NCBI GenBank assembly: GCA_947476855.1
Contig: CANJSR010000348.1
Coordinates: forward strand, 1 to 5,397
Source of the DNA: Acetobacteraceae bacterium
Lineage (GTDB): Bacteria; Pseudomonadota; Alphaproteobacteria; Acetobacterales; Acetobacteraceae
Reading direction: 5' to 3'
DNA: 5,397 bases
Shown here piece after piece: positions 1 to 5,270 of the stretch (position 1 is its first letter; each line of letters starts with the position of its first letter). The translations under genes were made by a program, and so were the position numbers. The notes below the pieces were generated by a model. That model saw only the letters and a program-made list of their open reading frames with translations, was not told the DNA's origin and did no database searches.

Positions 1-54
1 ATTGGGGATGGGGCTACACGGACCGTGATGGGTCCGTGTAGCCCCATCCCCAAT
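1..54. repeat. Perfect 24-bp inverted repeat with 6-base loop
   Basis: Bases 1-24 and 31-54 are exact reverse complements, separated by the loop GTGATG (25-30). The stem is G/C-rich and would form a very stable hairpin in RNA or a cruciform in DNA. No T-run follows it on the plus strand, so it is not a textbook intrinsic terminator for a gene ending to the left. On the minus strand a short T-run (complement of 61-64) lies before the stem, not after it. The repeat starts at the first base of the window, so it may be longer than seen. It could be a bidirectional terminator, a transcript-stabilising hairpin, or a dispersed palindromic repeat. The hairpin is certain; its role is not. Confidence 0.85.
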
Positions 55-61
55 CCCACCA

Positions 62-142
62 AAACCATTGGTTTCCAAAGGGCTGAGCCCTTTGGTGGGG
101 TCCAGGGGCAACGCCCTTGGCGGGGTTTGGGGCGGAGCCCCA
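62..142. repeat. Cluster of four short G/C-rich palindromes (dispersed intergenic repeat)
   Basis: Four small stem-loops follow one another. The first is AAACCA/TGGTTT (62-67 with 69-74). The second is CCAAAGGGC/GCCCTTTGG (75-83 with 87-95, loop TGA). The third is CCAGGGGC/GCCCTTGG (102-109 with 113-120, loop AAC, one G-T wobble). The fourth is TGGGGC/GCCCCA (128-133 with 137-142, loop GGA). The second to fourth share a 5-9 bp stem and a three-base loop, and short GGTGGGGT and GGCGGGGTTT linkers join them. From memory, near-identical chains recur between genes in Acetobacteraceae and related alphaproteobacteria. I could not search to confirm this. The cluster lies upstream of the Lrp-type gene and does not appear to be coding. 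Confidence 0.7.
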
Positions 143-164
143 TTCCCTCCCCCGACACCGGGAC

Positions 165-192
165 TTGCCAGAACCGTGCCCTCCAATACCAT
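165..192 (+). promoter_or_regulatory. Candidate sigma70-type promoter for the Lrp-type regulator
   Basis: TTGCCA at 165-170 matches the -35 consensus at 5 of 6 positions. TACCAT at 187-192 matches the -10 consensus at 4 of 6. They are separated by 16 bases. Transcription would start near base 199, giving a leader of about 26 bases before the ATG at 225. The element lies just downstream of the palindrome cluster. In GC-rich alphaproteobacteria such matches are weak evidence. Confidence 0.33.
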
Positions 193-224
193 GGGGGTTC
201 ATCAGCCCGCGCGTACTGAGCATC

Positions 225-707
225 ATGAAAAATCCCGGCCCCGAGGCCCCCATCCAGTTGGACGCGATTGATCGCCGCATTCTGGCGACGTTGCAGCAGG
301 AGGGGCGTATCACCAACGTCGAGTTGTCCCGCAGGGCGGGCATCTCGGCCCCGCCGTGTCTGCGCCGGGTACGGGCGTTGGAGGAGGCGGGCGTCATCCG
401 CGGCTACCACGCCGATCCGGACCCGCAGAAGCTGGGGTGGGAGATTACGTTCTTCGCGATCGTCGGCCTCGACAGCCAGAAGGAAGCCGTGCTCTCGGGG
501 TTCGAGCAGCTCGTCGCCGGCTGGCCGGAGGTGCGGGAGTGTCACATGATCCGCGGCGGCGGCGACTTCCTGCTCAAGCTCGTGGCGCGCGACACGGGGC
601 ATGAGAACCAGTTGACCCAGCGGCTCACGGGATCTCCGGCGGTGACGCGGGTGCAGACCTTGCAGACGATCCGCACCAGCCGCTCGGTCGCGGGCGTGCC
701 GCTTTAG
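225..707 (+). CDS. Lrp/AsnC family transcriptional regulator
   Basis: A 160-residue protein of the usual Lrp/AsnC length. The N-terminal winged helix-turn-helix spans about residues 12-60. It starts with LDAIDRRIL, then RITNVELSRRAGIS and the recognition-helix region CLRRVRALEEAGVIRGY. The C-terminal RAM/ligand-sensing domain runs from about residue 72 to 152 and contains the GGGDFLLKLVARD strand (111-123) and TRVQTLQTIRTSR near the end. Members bind DNA as dimers or higher oligomers and respond to amino acids or other small molecules. The ligand and targets cannot be read here. I chose the ATG at 225 because it begins just before the HTH. The frame is open back to 117, but that stretch lies in the palindromic repeat and codes for non-conserved Pro-rich sequence. 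The ribosome binding site is poor (GAG at 218-220). The stop TAG (705-707) overlaps the stop of the convergent surface-protein gene. Lrp-type genes often sit beside their targets, but no such link is visible. Confidence 0.93.
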   Translation: MKNPGPEAPIQLDAIDRRILATLQQEGRITNVELSRRAGISAPPCLRRVRALEEAGVIRGYHADPDPQKLGWEITFFAIVGLDSQKEAVLSGFEQLVAGWPEVRECHMIRGGGDFLLKLVARDTGHENQLTQRLTGSPAVTRVQTLQTIRTSRSVAGVPL

Positions 708-2167
708 GCGGTCCGGCGACGGCGGCGGCGCATCCAGGCCAGCCCCCCGAGGCCGGCCGACAGGGCCAGCAGGCTGGATGGTTCCGGCACGGGGGCGGGG
801 CTGACATTGCTCCCGCCCGTGCTCAGGCTGCCGCGATAGGGGTAGGAGTGCAGTTCTCCGTTCCCATTGTAATTGGCGGCGACCAGCGTCCCGTTGATCG
901 GGTTCTGGTTCGACACCGTCGCGTAGGGCGCCAGGACCGATCCGCCGAATTCATTGGCGAAGGCGATGGCGGTGGCGTTGACGAAGTTCCACAGCACGCG
1001 CTCCGCATAGCCCGTCGGGTTCACGAAGTTCAGGCTGGACGGCATGGACAGCGCGCAGACCGCCGAGACGCAGCTGTCGACATTGACGTTGATGATGACC
1101 GACGTGGCCCCGTTCAACTGGATGGTGACGGTGGAGTTCGGCGCGAAGACCGAGGAGTCGATGTCGAACACCGCCTGGCCGCCGCTGTTGGGGGCGGCGT
1201 CGAAGGTCAGGGCGTTGCCGGCGCGCGTCGCCTGGCTGTTGGCGGTCAGGGCGTCAAGCTCACCCGACAGCGTGGTCAGGGGCGCCTGGAAGGTGGAGGA
1301 GAAGCTGCCGGCCACGCTCGATGACGGGGCTGTGGGCGTGGTGATGCCGGCATTGGCGACCTGCGTCTTGGTCGCGCCGCCGTTCAGGTTGACCGAGCCG
1401 TTGACGCTGCCGGTGTAGAGCAGGCTGCCGCCGTTCATGTTGACGTTGCCGGTATTGCCGGCGATCCGCGCCGTGCCGCCACCGTTCAGCGTGACCTGCG
1501 CGGCGTTGGAGGCGTTGATCGACACCGATCCGCTGCCGCCATTGACGTTGATGTTGCCGCCCGAGGTATTGCCGCCGGCGTAGACCGAGCCGCCGTTGTT
1601 CAGGGTGATGGTGTTGGTCGTGGTGCCGATCACGGACACGTTGCCCGCGCCGCCGCCGACGCTGATCTGCCCGGTGCTCGACCCGCCGACATAGACGCTG
1701 CCGCCGGCGTTCAGGTTCACCTGGCCGGTATTGCCCCCGCCGACGGTGACCGAGGCGCCGCTGCCGGAACTGGTGATGTTGCCGCTGTTGGACCCGCCGA
1801 CCCAGGCCGATCCGCCACTGTTGAGGTTCCAGGTCCCGGCGTTGGTGCCGAGGATCGACACGCCGGCGCCGTTGTTCACGTTGTAGCTGCCGGTCCCGGT
1901 CTGGTTGCCGTAGACGGTGACGCCGGCGTAGCTGGAGGCTGCGGCCGATCCGGGGGCGATATTGAAGCTCGCCCCGCCGATCATGTTGCCGCCGATGATC
2001 GTCCGCCCCTCCACGTCCGAGGTGGAGGTGAAGGTGCCGAAGACGACCGCGTTGAACTGGTTGAAGATGTCGCTCGTGCTGATGGGCGCGGCACGGACCG
2101 CGGCTGGCGACAGCGCCAGGGCTGCGGCAAGGGCGGCGCGCGTGAGACGATGCGAAGGCTGGGCCAT
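704..2167 (-). CDS. PEP-CTERM sorted, choice-of-anchor A family surface protein
   Basis: A 487-residue exported protein. Residues 1-27 form a signal peptide: basic HRLTR, hydrophobic AALAAALALS, cleavage near VRA-A. The mature part matches the choice-of-anchor A domain (TIGR04215). It opens with FNQFNAVVFGTF and DVEGRTIIGGN (about 35-61). It closes with AERVLWNFVNATAI (388-401), GGSVLAPYATV (408-418), then INGTLVAANYNGNGELHSYPYRG (split at about 424-446). Between these lies an array of Gly/Asn/Ser/Thr-rich repeats, residues 82-264. Cys366 and Cys371 could form a disulfide. The C-terminus is a PEP-CTERM signal: PEP at 461-463, hydrophobic segment 465-479, six arginines 480-485. Such proteins are processed by an exosortase and released to the surface or exopolysaccharide matrix; no exosortase is in the window. 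The ATG at 2165-2167 is preceded by GGAA (2176-2173 on this strand) with 5-base spacing. An earlier ATG at 2178 is out of frame. Adhesion or a matrix role is inferred. Confidence 0.93.
   Translation of the reverse strand: MAQPSHRLTRAALAAALALSPAAVRAAPISTSDIFNQFNAVVFGTFTSTSDVEGRTIIGGNMIGGASFNIAPGSAAASSYAGVTVYGNQTGTGSYNVNNGAGVSILGTNAGTWNLNSGGSAWVGGSNSGNITSSGSGASVTVGGGNTGQVNLNAGGSVYVGGSSTGQISVGGGAGNVSVIGTTTNTITLNNGGSVYAGGNTSGGNINVNGGSGSVSINASNAAQVTLNGGGTARIAGNTGNVNMNGGSLLYTGSVNGSVNLNGGATKTQVANAGITTPTAPSSSVAGSFSSTFQAPLTTLSGELDALTANSQATRAGNALTFDAAPNSGGQAVFDIDSSVFAPNSTVTIQLNGATSVIINVNVDSCVSAVCALSMPSSLNFVNPTGYAERVLWNFVNATAIAFANEFGGSVLAPYATVSNQNPINGTLVAANYNGNGELHSYPYRGSLSTGGSNVSPAPVPEPSSLLALSAGLGGLAWMRRRRRRTA
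1376..1924 (-). repeat. Tandem ~16-20 residue Gly/Asn-rich repeats within the PEP-CTERM protein
   Basis: About ten degenerate units cover residues 82-264 of the surface protein. Typical units are SVTVGGGNTGQVNLNAGG, SVYVGGSSTGQISVGGGAG, NVSVIGTTTNTITLNNGG and TARIAGNTGNVNMNGG. Each unit has a short alternating hydrophobic strand, a GG turn, a second strand (often VNLN or ITLN) and a second GG or NG turn. This spacing suggests successive coils of a beta-solenoid. At DNA level the plus strand shows recurring CCGCC-rich blocks, but copies have diverged, so this is an old array rather than recent slippage. The units lie inside the choice-of-anchor A domain, whose other members also have GG-turn strands here. 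The fold is inferred. Confidence 0.75.
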
Positions 2168-2221
2168 CCGTGTTCCATCCGATCCCCCGGGACAGGCCTG
2201 ATGACCCGCCCCGACGGTCGG

Positions 2222-2251
2222 GTTCTAGGACGGCGGGCATAAAAATTTCAA
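2222..2251 (-). promoter_or_regulatory. Candidate promoter for the PEP-CTERM protein gene
   Basis: Read on the minus strand, TTGAAA at 2251-2246 matches the -35 consensus at 5 of 6 positions. TAGAAC at 2227-2222 matches the -10 consensus at 4 of 6, with an 18-base spacer. Initiation near 2214 would give a leader of about 46 bases to the ATG at 2167. A second TTGAAA lies 11 bases upstream (2262-2257) without a matching -10 at normal spacing. The element sits in the only clearly AT-rich patch of the window, which supports promoter function. Confidence 0.35.
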
Positions 2252-2279
2252 CGTGTTTTCAATTTGATACGAGATTGAA
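2246..2279. promoter_or_regulatory. AT-rich candidate operator: direct and inverted TTCAA repeats
   Basis: TTTCAA occurs at 2246-2251 and again at 2257-2262, exactly 11 bases apart, close to one DNA turn. TTCAAT (2258-2263) is mirrored by ATTGAA (2274-2279) with a 10-base spacer, giving an inverted repeat. The patch lies between the divergent surface-protein and glycosyltransferase genes and overlaps the -35 proposed for the former. A regulator bound here could control one or both directions. No known motif is matched with confidence. For the rightward direction only a -35-like TTGACG (2311-2316) without a good -10 was seen. Confidence 0.35.
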
Positions 2280-2370
2280 TCCAACCCACGGTTGTCCGCC
2301 CCGCCCCCTCTTGACGTTCCGCCGGTGGCTTGCGATTGGCAGGCTTGGCCCAAAGCGGCACGAAATCAAC

Positions 2371-2374
2371 AGGA
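2371..2374 (+). promoter_or_regulatory. Ribosome binding site deciding the GT2-GtrA start
   Basis: AGGA lies 4 bases before the ATG at 2379, a short but workable spacing. It supports this ATG over the upstream in-frame ATG at 2292, which would add 29 residues lacking family similarity. Confidence 0.55.
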
Positions 2375-2378
2375 TCAC

Positions 2379-3503
2379 ATGACCGACCCCGAAGCCGCCG
2401 TTCCGTCACTCCCGGCAACCCCTGTGCTGAGCGTGATCGTGCCATGCTTCAATGAGCGGCCGAACGTCGCCCCGATGATCGAGAAGCTGGACGCCGCGCT
2501 GGCCGGACTCGCGTGGGAGGTCATCTATGTCGACGATGACAGCCCCGACGGCACCGCGGCCGAGGTGCGCCGCATCGCCCGCGACGACCCGCGCGTGCGC
2601 TGCATCAAGCGGATCGGACGCCGCGGACTGGCCTCGGCGGTGATCGAGGGGGCGATGTCCTCCTCCGCCGAATACGTGGCGGTCATCGACGGCGACCTCC
2701 AGCATGACGAAACGCGGCTGCCGGTGATGCTGGACGCGCTGCGGACCGGCCAGCACGACATCGTCGTGGCCAGCCGGCACGTGGAGGGCGGCGACAACGC
2801 CGGCCTGTCCAACCAGTGGCGGCATGCGATCTCGGACGGCGGCATCTGGCTGGCGCAGATGTTCCTGCCGGTGCGGCTGTCCGATCCCATGAGCGGCTTC
2901 TTCATGCTGCCGCGCGCGTTGTTCGAGGATCTGGCGCGCGGGCTGACCGGGCAGGGGTTCAAGATCCTGGTCGACCTGGTGCTGAGTGCCCCCGCGCCGC
3001 TGCGGGTGCATGAGGTCCCGGCCCGGTTCCGGGAGCGTGTGGCGGGGGAGAGCAAGCTCGACGCGCTGGTGATGATGCAGTTCGGCGGCCTGCTGATCGA
3101 CAAGGTGTTCGGCGGGCTGCTGCCCCTGCGCTTCGTGTCGTTCGCCGCCGTGGGCGCGATGGGCGTGCTGGTCCACCTGGCCGTGCTGGCGGTGATGCGG
3201 CAGGCGACGCCACTGGATTTCGCGATCGACCAGGCCATCGCGACCGTGGTTGCGATGGTCTTCAACTTCCAGCTCAACAACGTGATCACCTACCGGGAGC
3301 AGCGACTGCGCGGCCCGCGGCTGTGGCGCGGGCTGTTCCTGTTCATGCTGGTCTGCGGCGTGGGCGCGATCGCCAATATCGGCATCGCCAACGTGCTGTA
3401 TCAGCAGCACACGACCTGGACCGTGGCCGGCGCGATCGGCGCGGTGCTGGGGGTGGTGTGGAACTACGCCGTGTCCTCGACGCTGGTCTGGCGCGCTCGG
3501 TGA
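2379..3503 (+). CDS. GT2 (DPM1-like) polyprenyl-phosphate glycosyltransferase fused to GtrA-like membrane domain
   Basis: A 374-residue protein. Residues 16-230 form a GT-A fold of family 2, dolichyl-phosphate mannose synthase type. Landmarks are SVIVPCFNE (18-26), VDDDSPDGT (51-59), the metal-binding DGDLQHD (104-110), SDPMSGFFM (168-176), GQGFKILVDL (191-200) and RVAGESKL (220-227), the last a hallmark of DPM1-like enzymes. Residues 249-372 form a GtrA-like domain with four membrane helices: about 249-273, 284-305, 315-341 and 346-371. The expected reaction moves a sugar from a nucleotide donor to undecaprenyl phosphate on the cytoplasmic face. The GtrA part anchors the enzyme or helps flip the product. 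The sugar cannot be named; mannose, glucose or another hexose are possible. The gene is divergent from the PEP-CTERM gene and 53 bases upstream of a GT39 transferase on the same strand, so the two are probably co-transcribed. The GT39 enzyme could use the lipid-linked sugar made here. Confidence 0.92.
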   Translation: MTDPEAAVPSLPATPVLSVIVPCFNERPNVAPMIEKLDAALAGLAWEVIYVDDDSPDGTAAEVRRIARDDPRVRCIKRIGRRGLASAVIEGAMSSSAEYVAVIDGDLQHDETRLPVMLDALRTGQHDIVVASRHVEGGDNAGLSNQWRHAISDGGIWLAQMFLPVRLSDPMSGFFMLPRALFEDLARGLTGQGFKILVDLVLSAPAPLRVHEVPARFRERVAGESKLDALVMMQFGGLLIDKVFGGLLPLRFVSFAAVGAMGVLVHLAVLAVMRQATPLDFAIDQAIATVVAMVFNFQLNNVITYREQRLRGPRLWRGLFLFMLVCGVGAIANIGIANVLYQQHTTWTVAGAIGAVLGVVWNYAVSSTLVWRAR

Positions 3504-3556
3504 GAGGGCCTTGAACGCCTGGGTTCCATGGTGATCGGGCTGGCGGCGATGGGGTC

Positions 3557-5224
3557 GTGGTGATCCGGCCGCGGGGGCCGGCGTTGGATGAGCGGGTCGT
3601 GATGCTCTGGGCCGGCGTCGCGCTGGCGGCGCTGACCGCGCTGCGGCTGTGGATGGCCGCGATCCTCCCCTTGGCTCCGGATGAGGCCTATTATTGGATC
3701 TGGTCCCACGCCCTGGCGCCGGGATACCTGGATCATCCGCCGATGGTGGCGCTGTGGATCTGGGCCGGGACCGCGCTGGCGGGAGAGACCCCCCTGGGCG
3801 TGCGGCTGCTGGGACCCATCGCCGCGGCTCTGGGGACCGTGCTGTTGGCGGACGCGGCGGAACGGCTGCTGCCCGGACGGCGCGCGGGGCTGGTCGCCGG
3901 GGCACTGTTGAACGGTACCCTGTTCCTGGGGGTGGGGTCGGTGGTGATGACGCCGGATTCCCCGTTGCTGCTGTTCTGGACCGCGACGATCTGGGCCCTG
4001 GCGCGGATCGCTGGCTCCCCTCCCCGGGGCGGTGCGACCCCGCCCCCTCCCCCCTTGAGGGGGAGGGTTGGGGTGGGGGGTATCGCGGCACGGCCAGGGG
4101 GGCATCTACCCCTCCCCCCGACCCCCTCCCTCACGGGGAGGGGGGGCGTGTTGGAACCACCACCCCCTCAGCCCAACGCCGCCTCTCTATCGGGACGTAC
4201 CGCCACCCCCTGGTGGGCCCTCGCCGGCCTGTTCGGGGGCCTCGCTTTGTGCAGCAAATACACCGCTGCCTTCCTGGGCCTCGGCATCGGCCTGTGGCTT
4301 CTGTCATCCCCCACCACCCGCCGCCACCTCCGCCAGCCAGGCCCCTGGCTGGGGCTGGCCATCGCGCTCGGGGTCTTCGCCCCCGTCGTCGCCTGGAACG
4401 CCGATCACGACTGGGCCGGTTTCCTCCGCCAGGGCGGGCGGGTCGGCGCCTGGCAGGCCGATCGCGCGGCGCAGTTCCTCGCCGAACTGATCGGCGGCCA
4501 GGCCGGCCTCGCCACGCCGCTGGTCTGGGCGCTGTGCATCGCCGGCATCGTCCTCGCCGCCAGCCGAACCTGGCGCACGCGGGACCCGGCCTGGACGCTG
4601 CTCGCGGCGCTGACCGTGCCCGCGACCCTGTATTTCGTCTGGTATGCCCTCGGCGCCCGGGTGCAGGGCAACTGGCCTGGCATCGTCTACCCCGCCGCCG
4701 CGATCGCCGCTGCCGGCCTGACCCAGCCGATCTGGACCCGCCTGCGCGCCCCCGCGATCGGGCTGGGCCTCGGGATCACGTTCCTCGCCTACCTGCACGC
4801 CGCCACCTGGGCCGTCCCAATGCCCGTGCCGGTCGATCCGATCGCGCTCCGCCTCGCCGACTGGGACCGCGTCGCCACCCAGGTCGAGGCCGCCCGCCAA
4901 CGCGCCGGCGCCACCTTCGTCGTCGCCGACCAATATGCCATCGCCGCCGAACTGGCCTGGATCATGCCGCAAGCGGTGCCCATCCTGGGGATCGAGGACC
5001 GGTGGCGCCTGTTCACCCTGCCCACCCCCGCGCCCCTGGACGGCGCCGGTATCCTGGTCCGCGACTCCCGCGACCTGCGCGGCTTCGATGCCACCCTCTG
5101 GCGGTCGGCGGAGCCCGTCGGCGAAGTCTCCCGCACCAATGTCCAGACCCTGCGCCTGTTCCGCGTCGTCCCCACCGGCGCCGTCACCGACACCGTCATC
5201 CTGCCACGCCCCGGCTTGCGCTGA
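3557..5224 (+). CDS. GT39/ArnT-like membrane glycosyltransferase with an in-frame repeat-derived insert
   Basis: A 555-residue multi-pass membrane protein of the GT39 / PMT_2 / ArnT-like group. These enzymes move a sugar from a polyprenyl phosphate carrier onto lipid, glycan or protein at the periplasmic face. Landmarks are APDEAYYWIWS (40-50) with the acidic DE pair expected in the catalytic loop, GYLDHPP (56-62), TPDSPLLLFW (132-141) and SKYTA (233-237). Hydrophobic segments run at about 17-37, 84-101, 113-130, 135-152, 221-250, 263-281, 318-336, 347-366, 373-390 and 399-419. A soluble tail follows from about 425. Residues about 153-217 are Pro/Gly/Arg-rich and come from a palindromic repeat. 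From family memory, only a short linker of roughly 10-15 residues is expected there. The enzyme may still be active if the loop is tolerated. Codon choice differs before and after the insert. The start is uncertain: GTG at 3557 is the most upstream option, GTG at 3560 is next, and ATG at 3602 gives 540 residues beginning just before the first helix. None has a strong ribosome binding site. Confidence 0.9.
   Translation: MVIRPRGPALDERVVMLWAGVALAALTALRLWMAAILPLAPDEAYYWIWSHALAPGYLDHPPMVALWIWAGTALAGETPLGVRLLGPIAAALGTVLLADAAERLLPGRRAGLVAGALLNGTLFLGVGSVVMTPDSPLLLFWTATIWALARIAGSPPRGGATPPPPPLRGRVGVGGIAARPGGHLPLPPTPSLTGRGGVLEPPPPQPNAASLSGRTATPWWALAGLFGGLALCSKYTAAFLGLGIGLWLLSSPTTRRHLRQPGPWLGLAIALGVFAPVVAWNADHDWAGFLRQGGRVGAWQADRAAQFLAELIGGQAGLATPLVWALCIAGIVLAASRTWRTRDPAWTLLAALTVPATLYFVWYALGARVQGNWPGIVYPAAAIAAAGLTQPIWTRLRAPAIGLGLGITFLAYLHAATWAVPMPVPVDPIALRLADWDRVATQVEAARQRAGATFVVADQYAIAAELAWIMPQAVPILGIEDRWRLFTLPTPAPLDGAGILVRDSRDLRGFDATLWRSAEPVGEVSRTNVQTLRLFRVVPTGAVTDTVILPRPGLR
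4041..4147. repeat. Inverted pair of G/C-rich palindromes (REPIN-like) inside the GT39 gene
   Basis: The first unit has stem CCCTCCCCC/GGGGGAGGG (4045-4053 with 4059-4067, loop CTTGA), then GTTGGGGTGGGGGG. The second has stem CCCCCTCCC/GGGAGGGGG (4122-4130 with 4136-4144, loop TCACG). Its reverse complement, read leftwards, continues into a matching G-rich tail, so the two units face each other about 25 bases apart. This is the REP-doublet (REPIN/BIME) architecture. Another stem, GGGGCGG/CCGCCCC (4026-4032 with 4040-4046), adjoins the first unit. From memory, peptides such as PPPPPLRGRVGVGG recur where this repeat is translated in alphaproteobacteria. The block keeps the GT39 frame open. The 8-base TGGGCCCT occurs on both sides (3992-3999 and 4214-4221), 222 bases apart. 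It may be chance, because both copies encode WAL. Exact ends cannot be set without homologues. Confidence 0.75.
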
Positions 5225-5259
5225 ACGCCGCCCCGGCCGCATCGTTCCACTCCCCACAC

Positions 5260-5263
5260 GGAG
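5260..5263 (+). promoter_or_regulatory. Ribosome binding site of the nitroreductase-family gene
   Basis: GGAG lies 7 bases before the ATG at 5271. It is the clearest Shine-Dalgarno match in the window and fixes this start. Confidence 0.7.
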
Positions 5264-5270
5264 ACCGGCG

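Noticed and set aside
1..54. tRNA or other structured RNA gene
   Set aside because: It is a single long stem with a 6-base loop and has no cloverleaf or anticodon arm.
117..224. N-terminal extension of the Lrp-type regulator from an ATG at 117
   Set aside because: The extension lies in the palindromic repeat and codes for non-conserved sequence. The ATG at 225 gives the normal family length.
1376..1924. CRISPR-like regular repeats
   Set aside because: The units are degenerate, lie in a coding frame, have no unique spacers, and encode a protein repeat.
1260..2240. A 326-codon minus-strand frame overlapping the PEP-CTERM gene
   Set aside because: It is a shifted reading of the Gly/Asn repeat array and yields Arg/Gln-rich low-complexity sequence. 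The alternative frame has a signal peptide, a family domain and a sorting signal.
2311..2339. Rightward promoter for the GT2-GtrA gene using TTGACG at 2311-2316
   Set aside because: The -35 match is good, but at 16-18 base spacing only GATTGG-like sequence is found at -10, so I did not list it as a feature.
2292..2378. N-terminal extension of the GT2-GtrA protein from an ATG at 2292
   Set aside because: It would run through the promoter region. AGGA before the ATG at 2379 and the family length favour the later start.
2406..4091. A 561-codon open frame on the minus strand
   Set aside because: It is antisense to the GT2-GtrA and GT39 genes, is rich in Arg/Pro/His/Gln with no recognisable domain, and reflects the lack of stops in GC-rich DNA.
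5225..5270. Terminator between the GT39 and nitroreductase genes
   Set aside because: No stem-loop or T-run is visible in these 46 bases.
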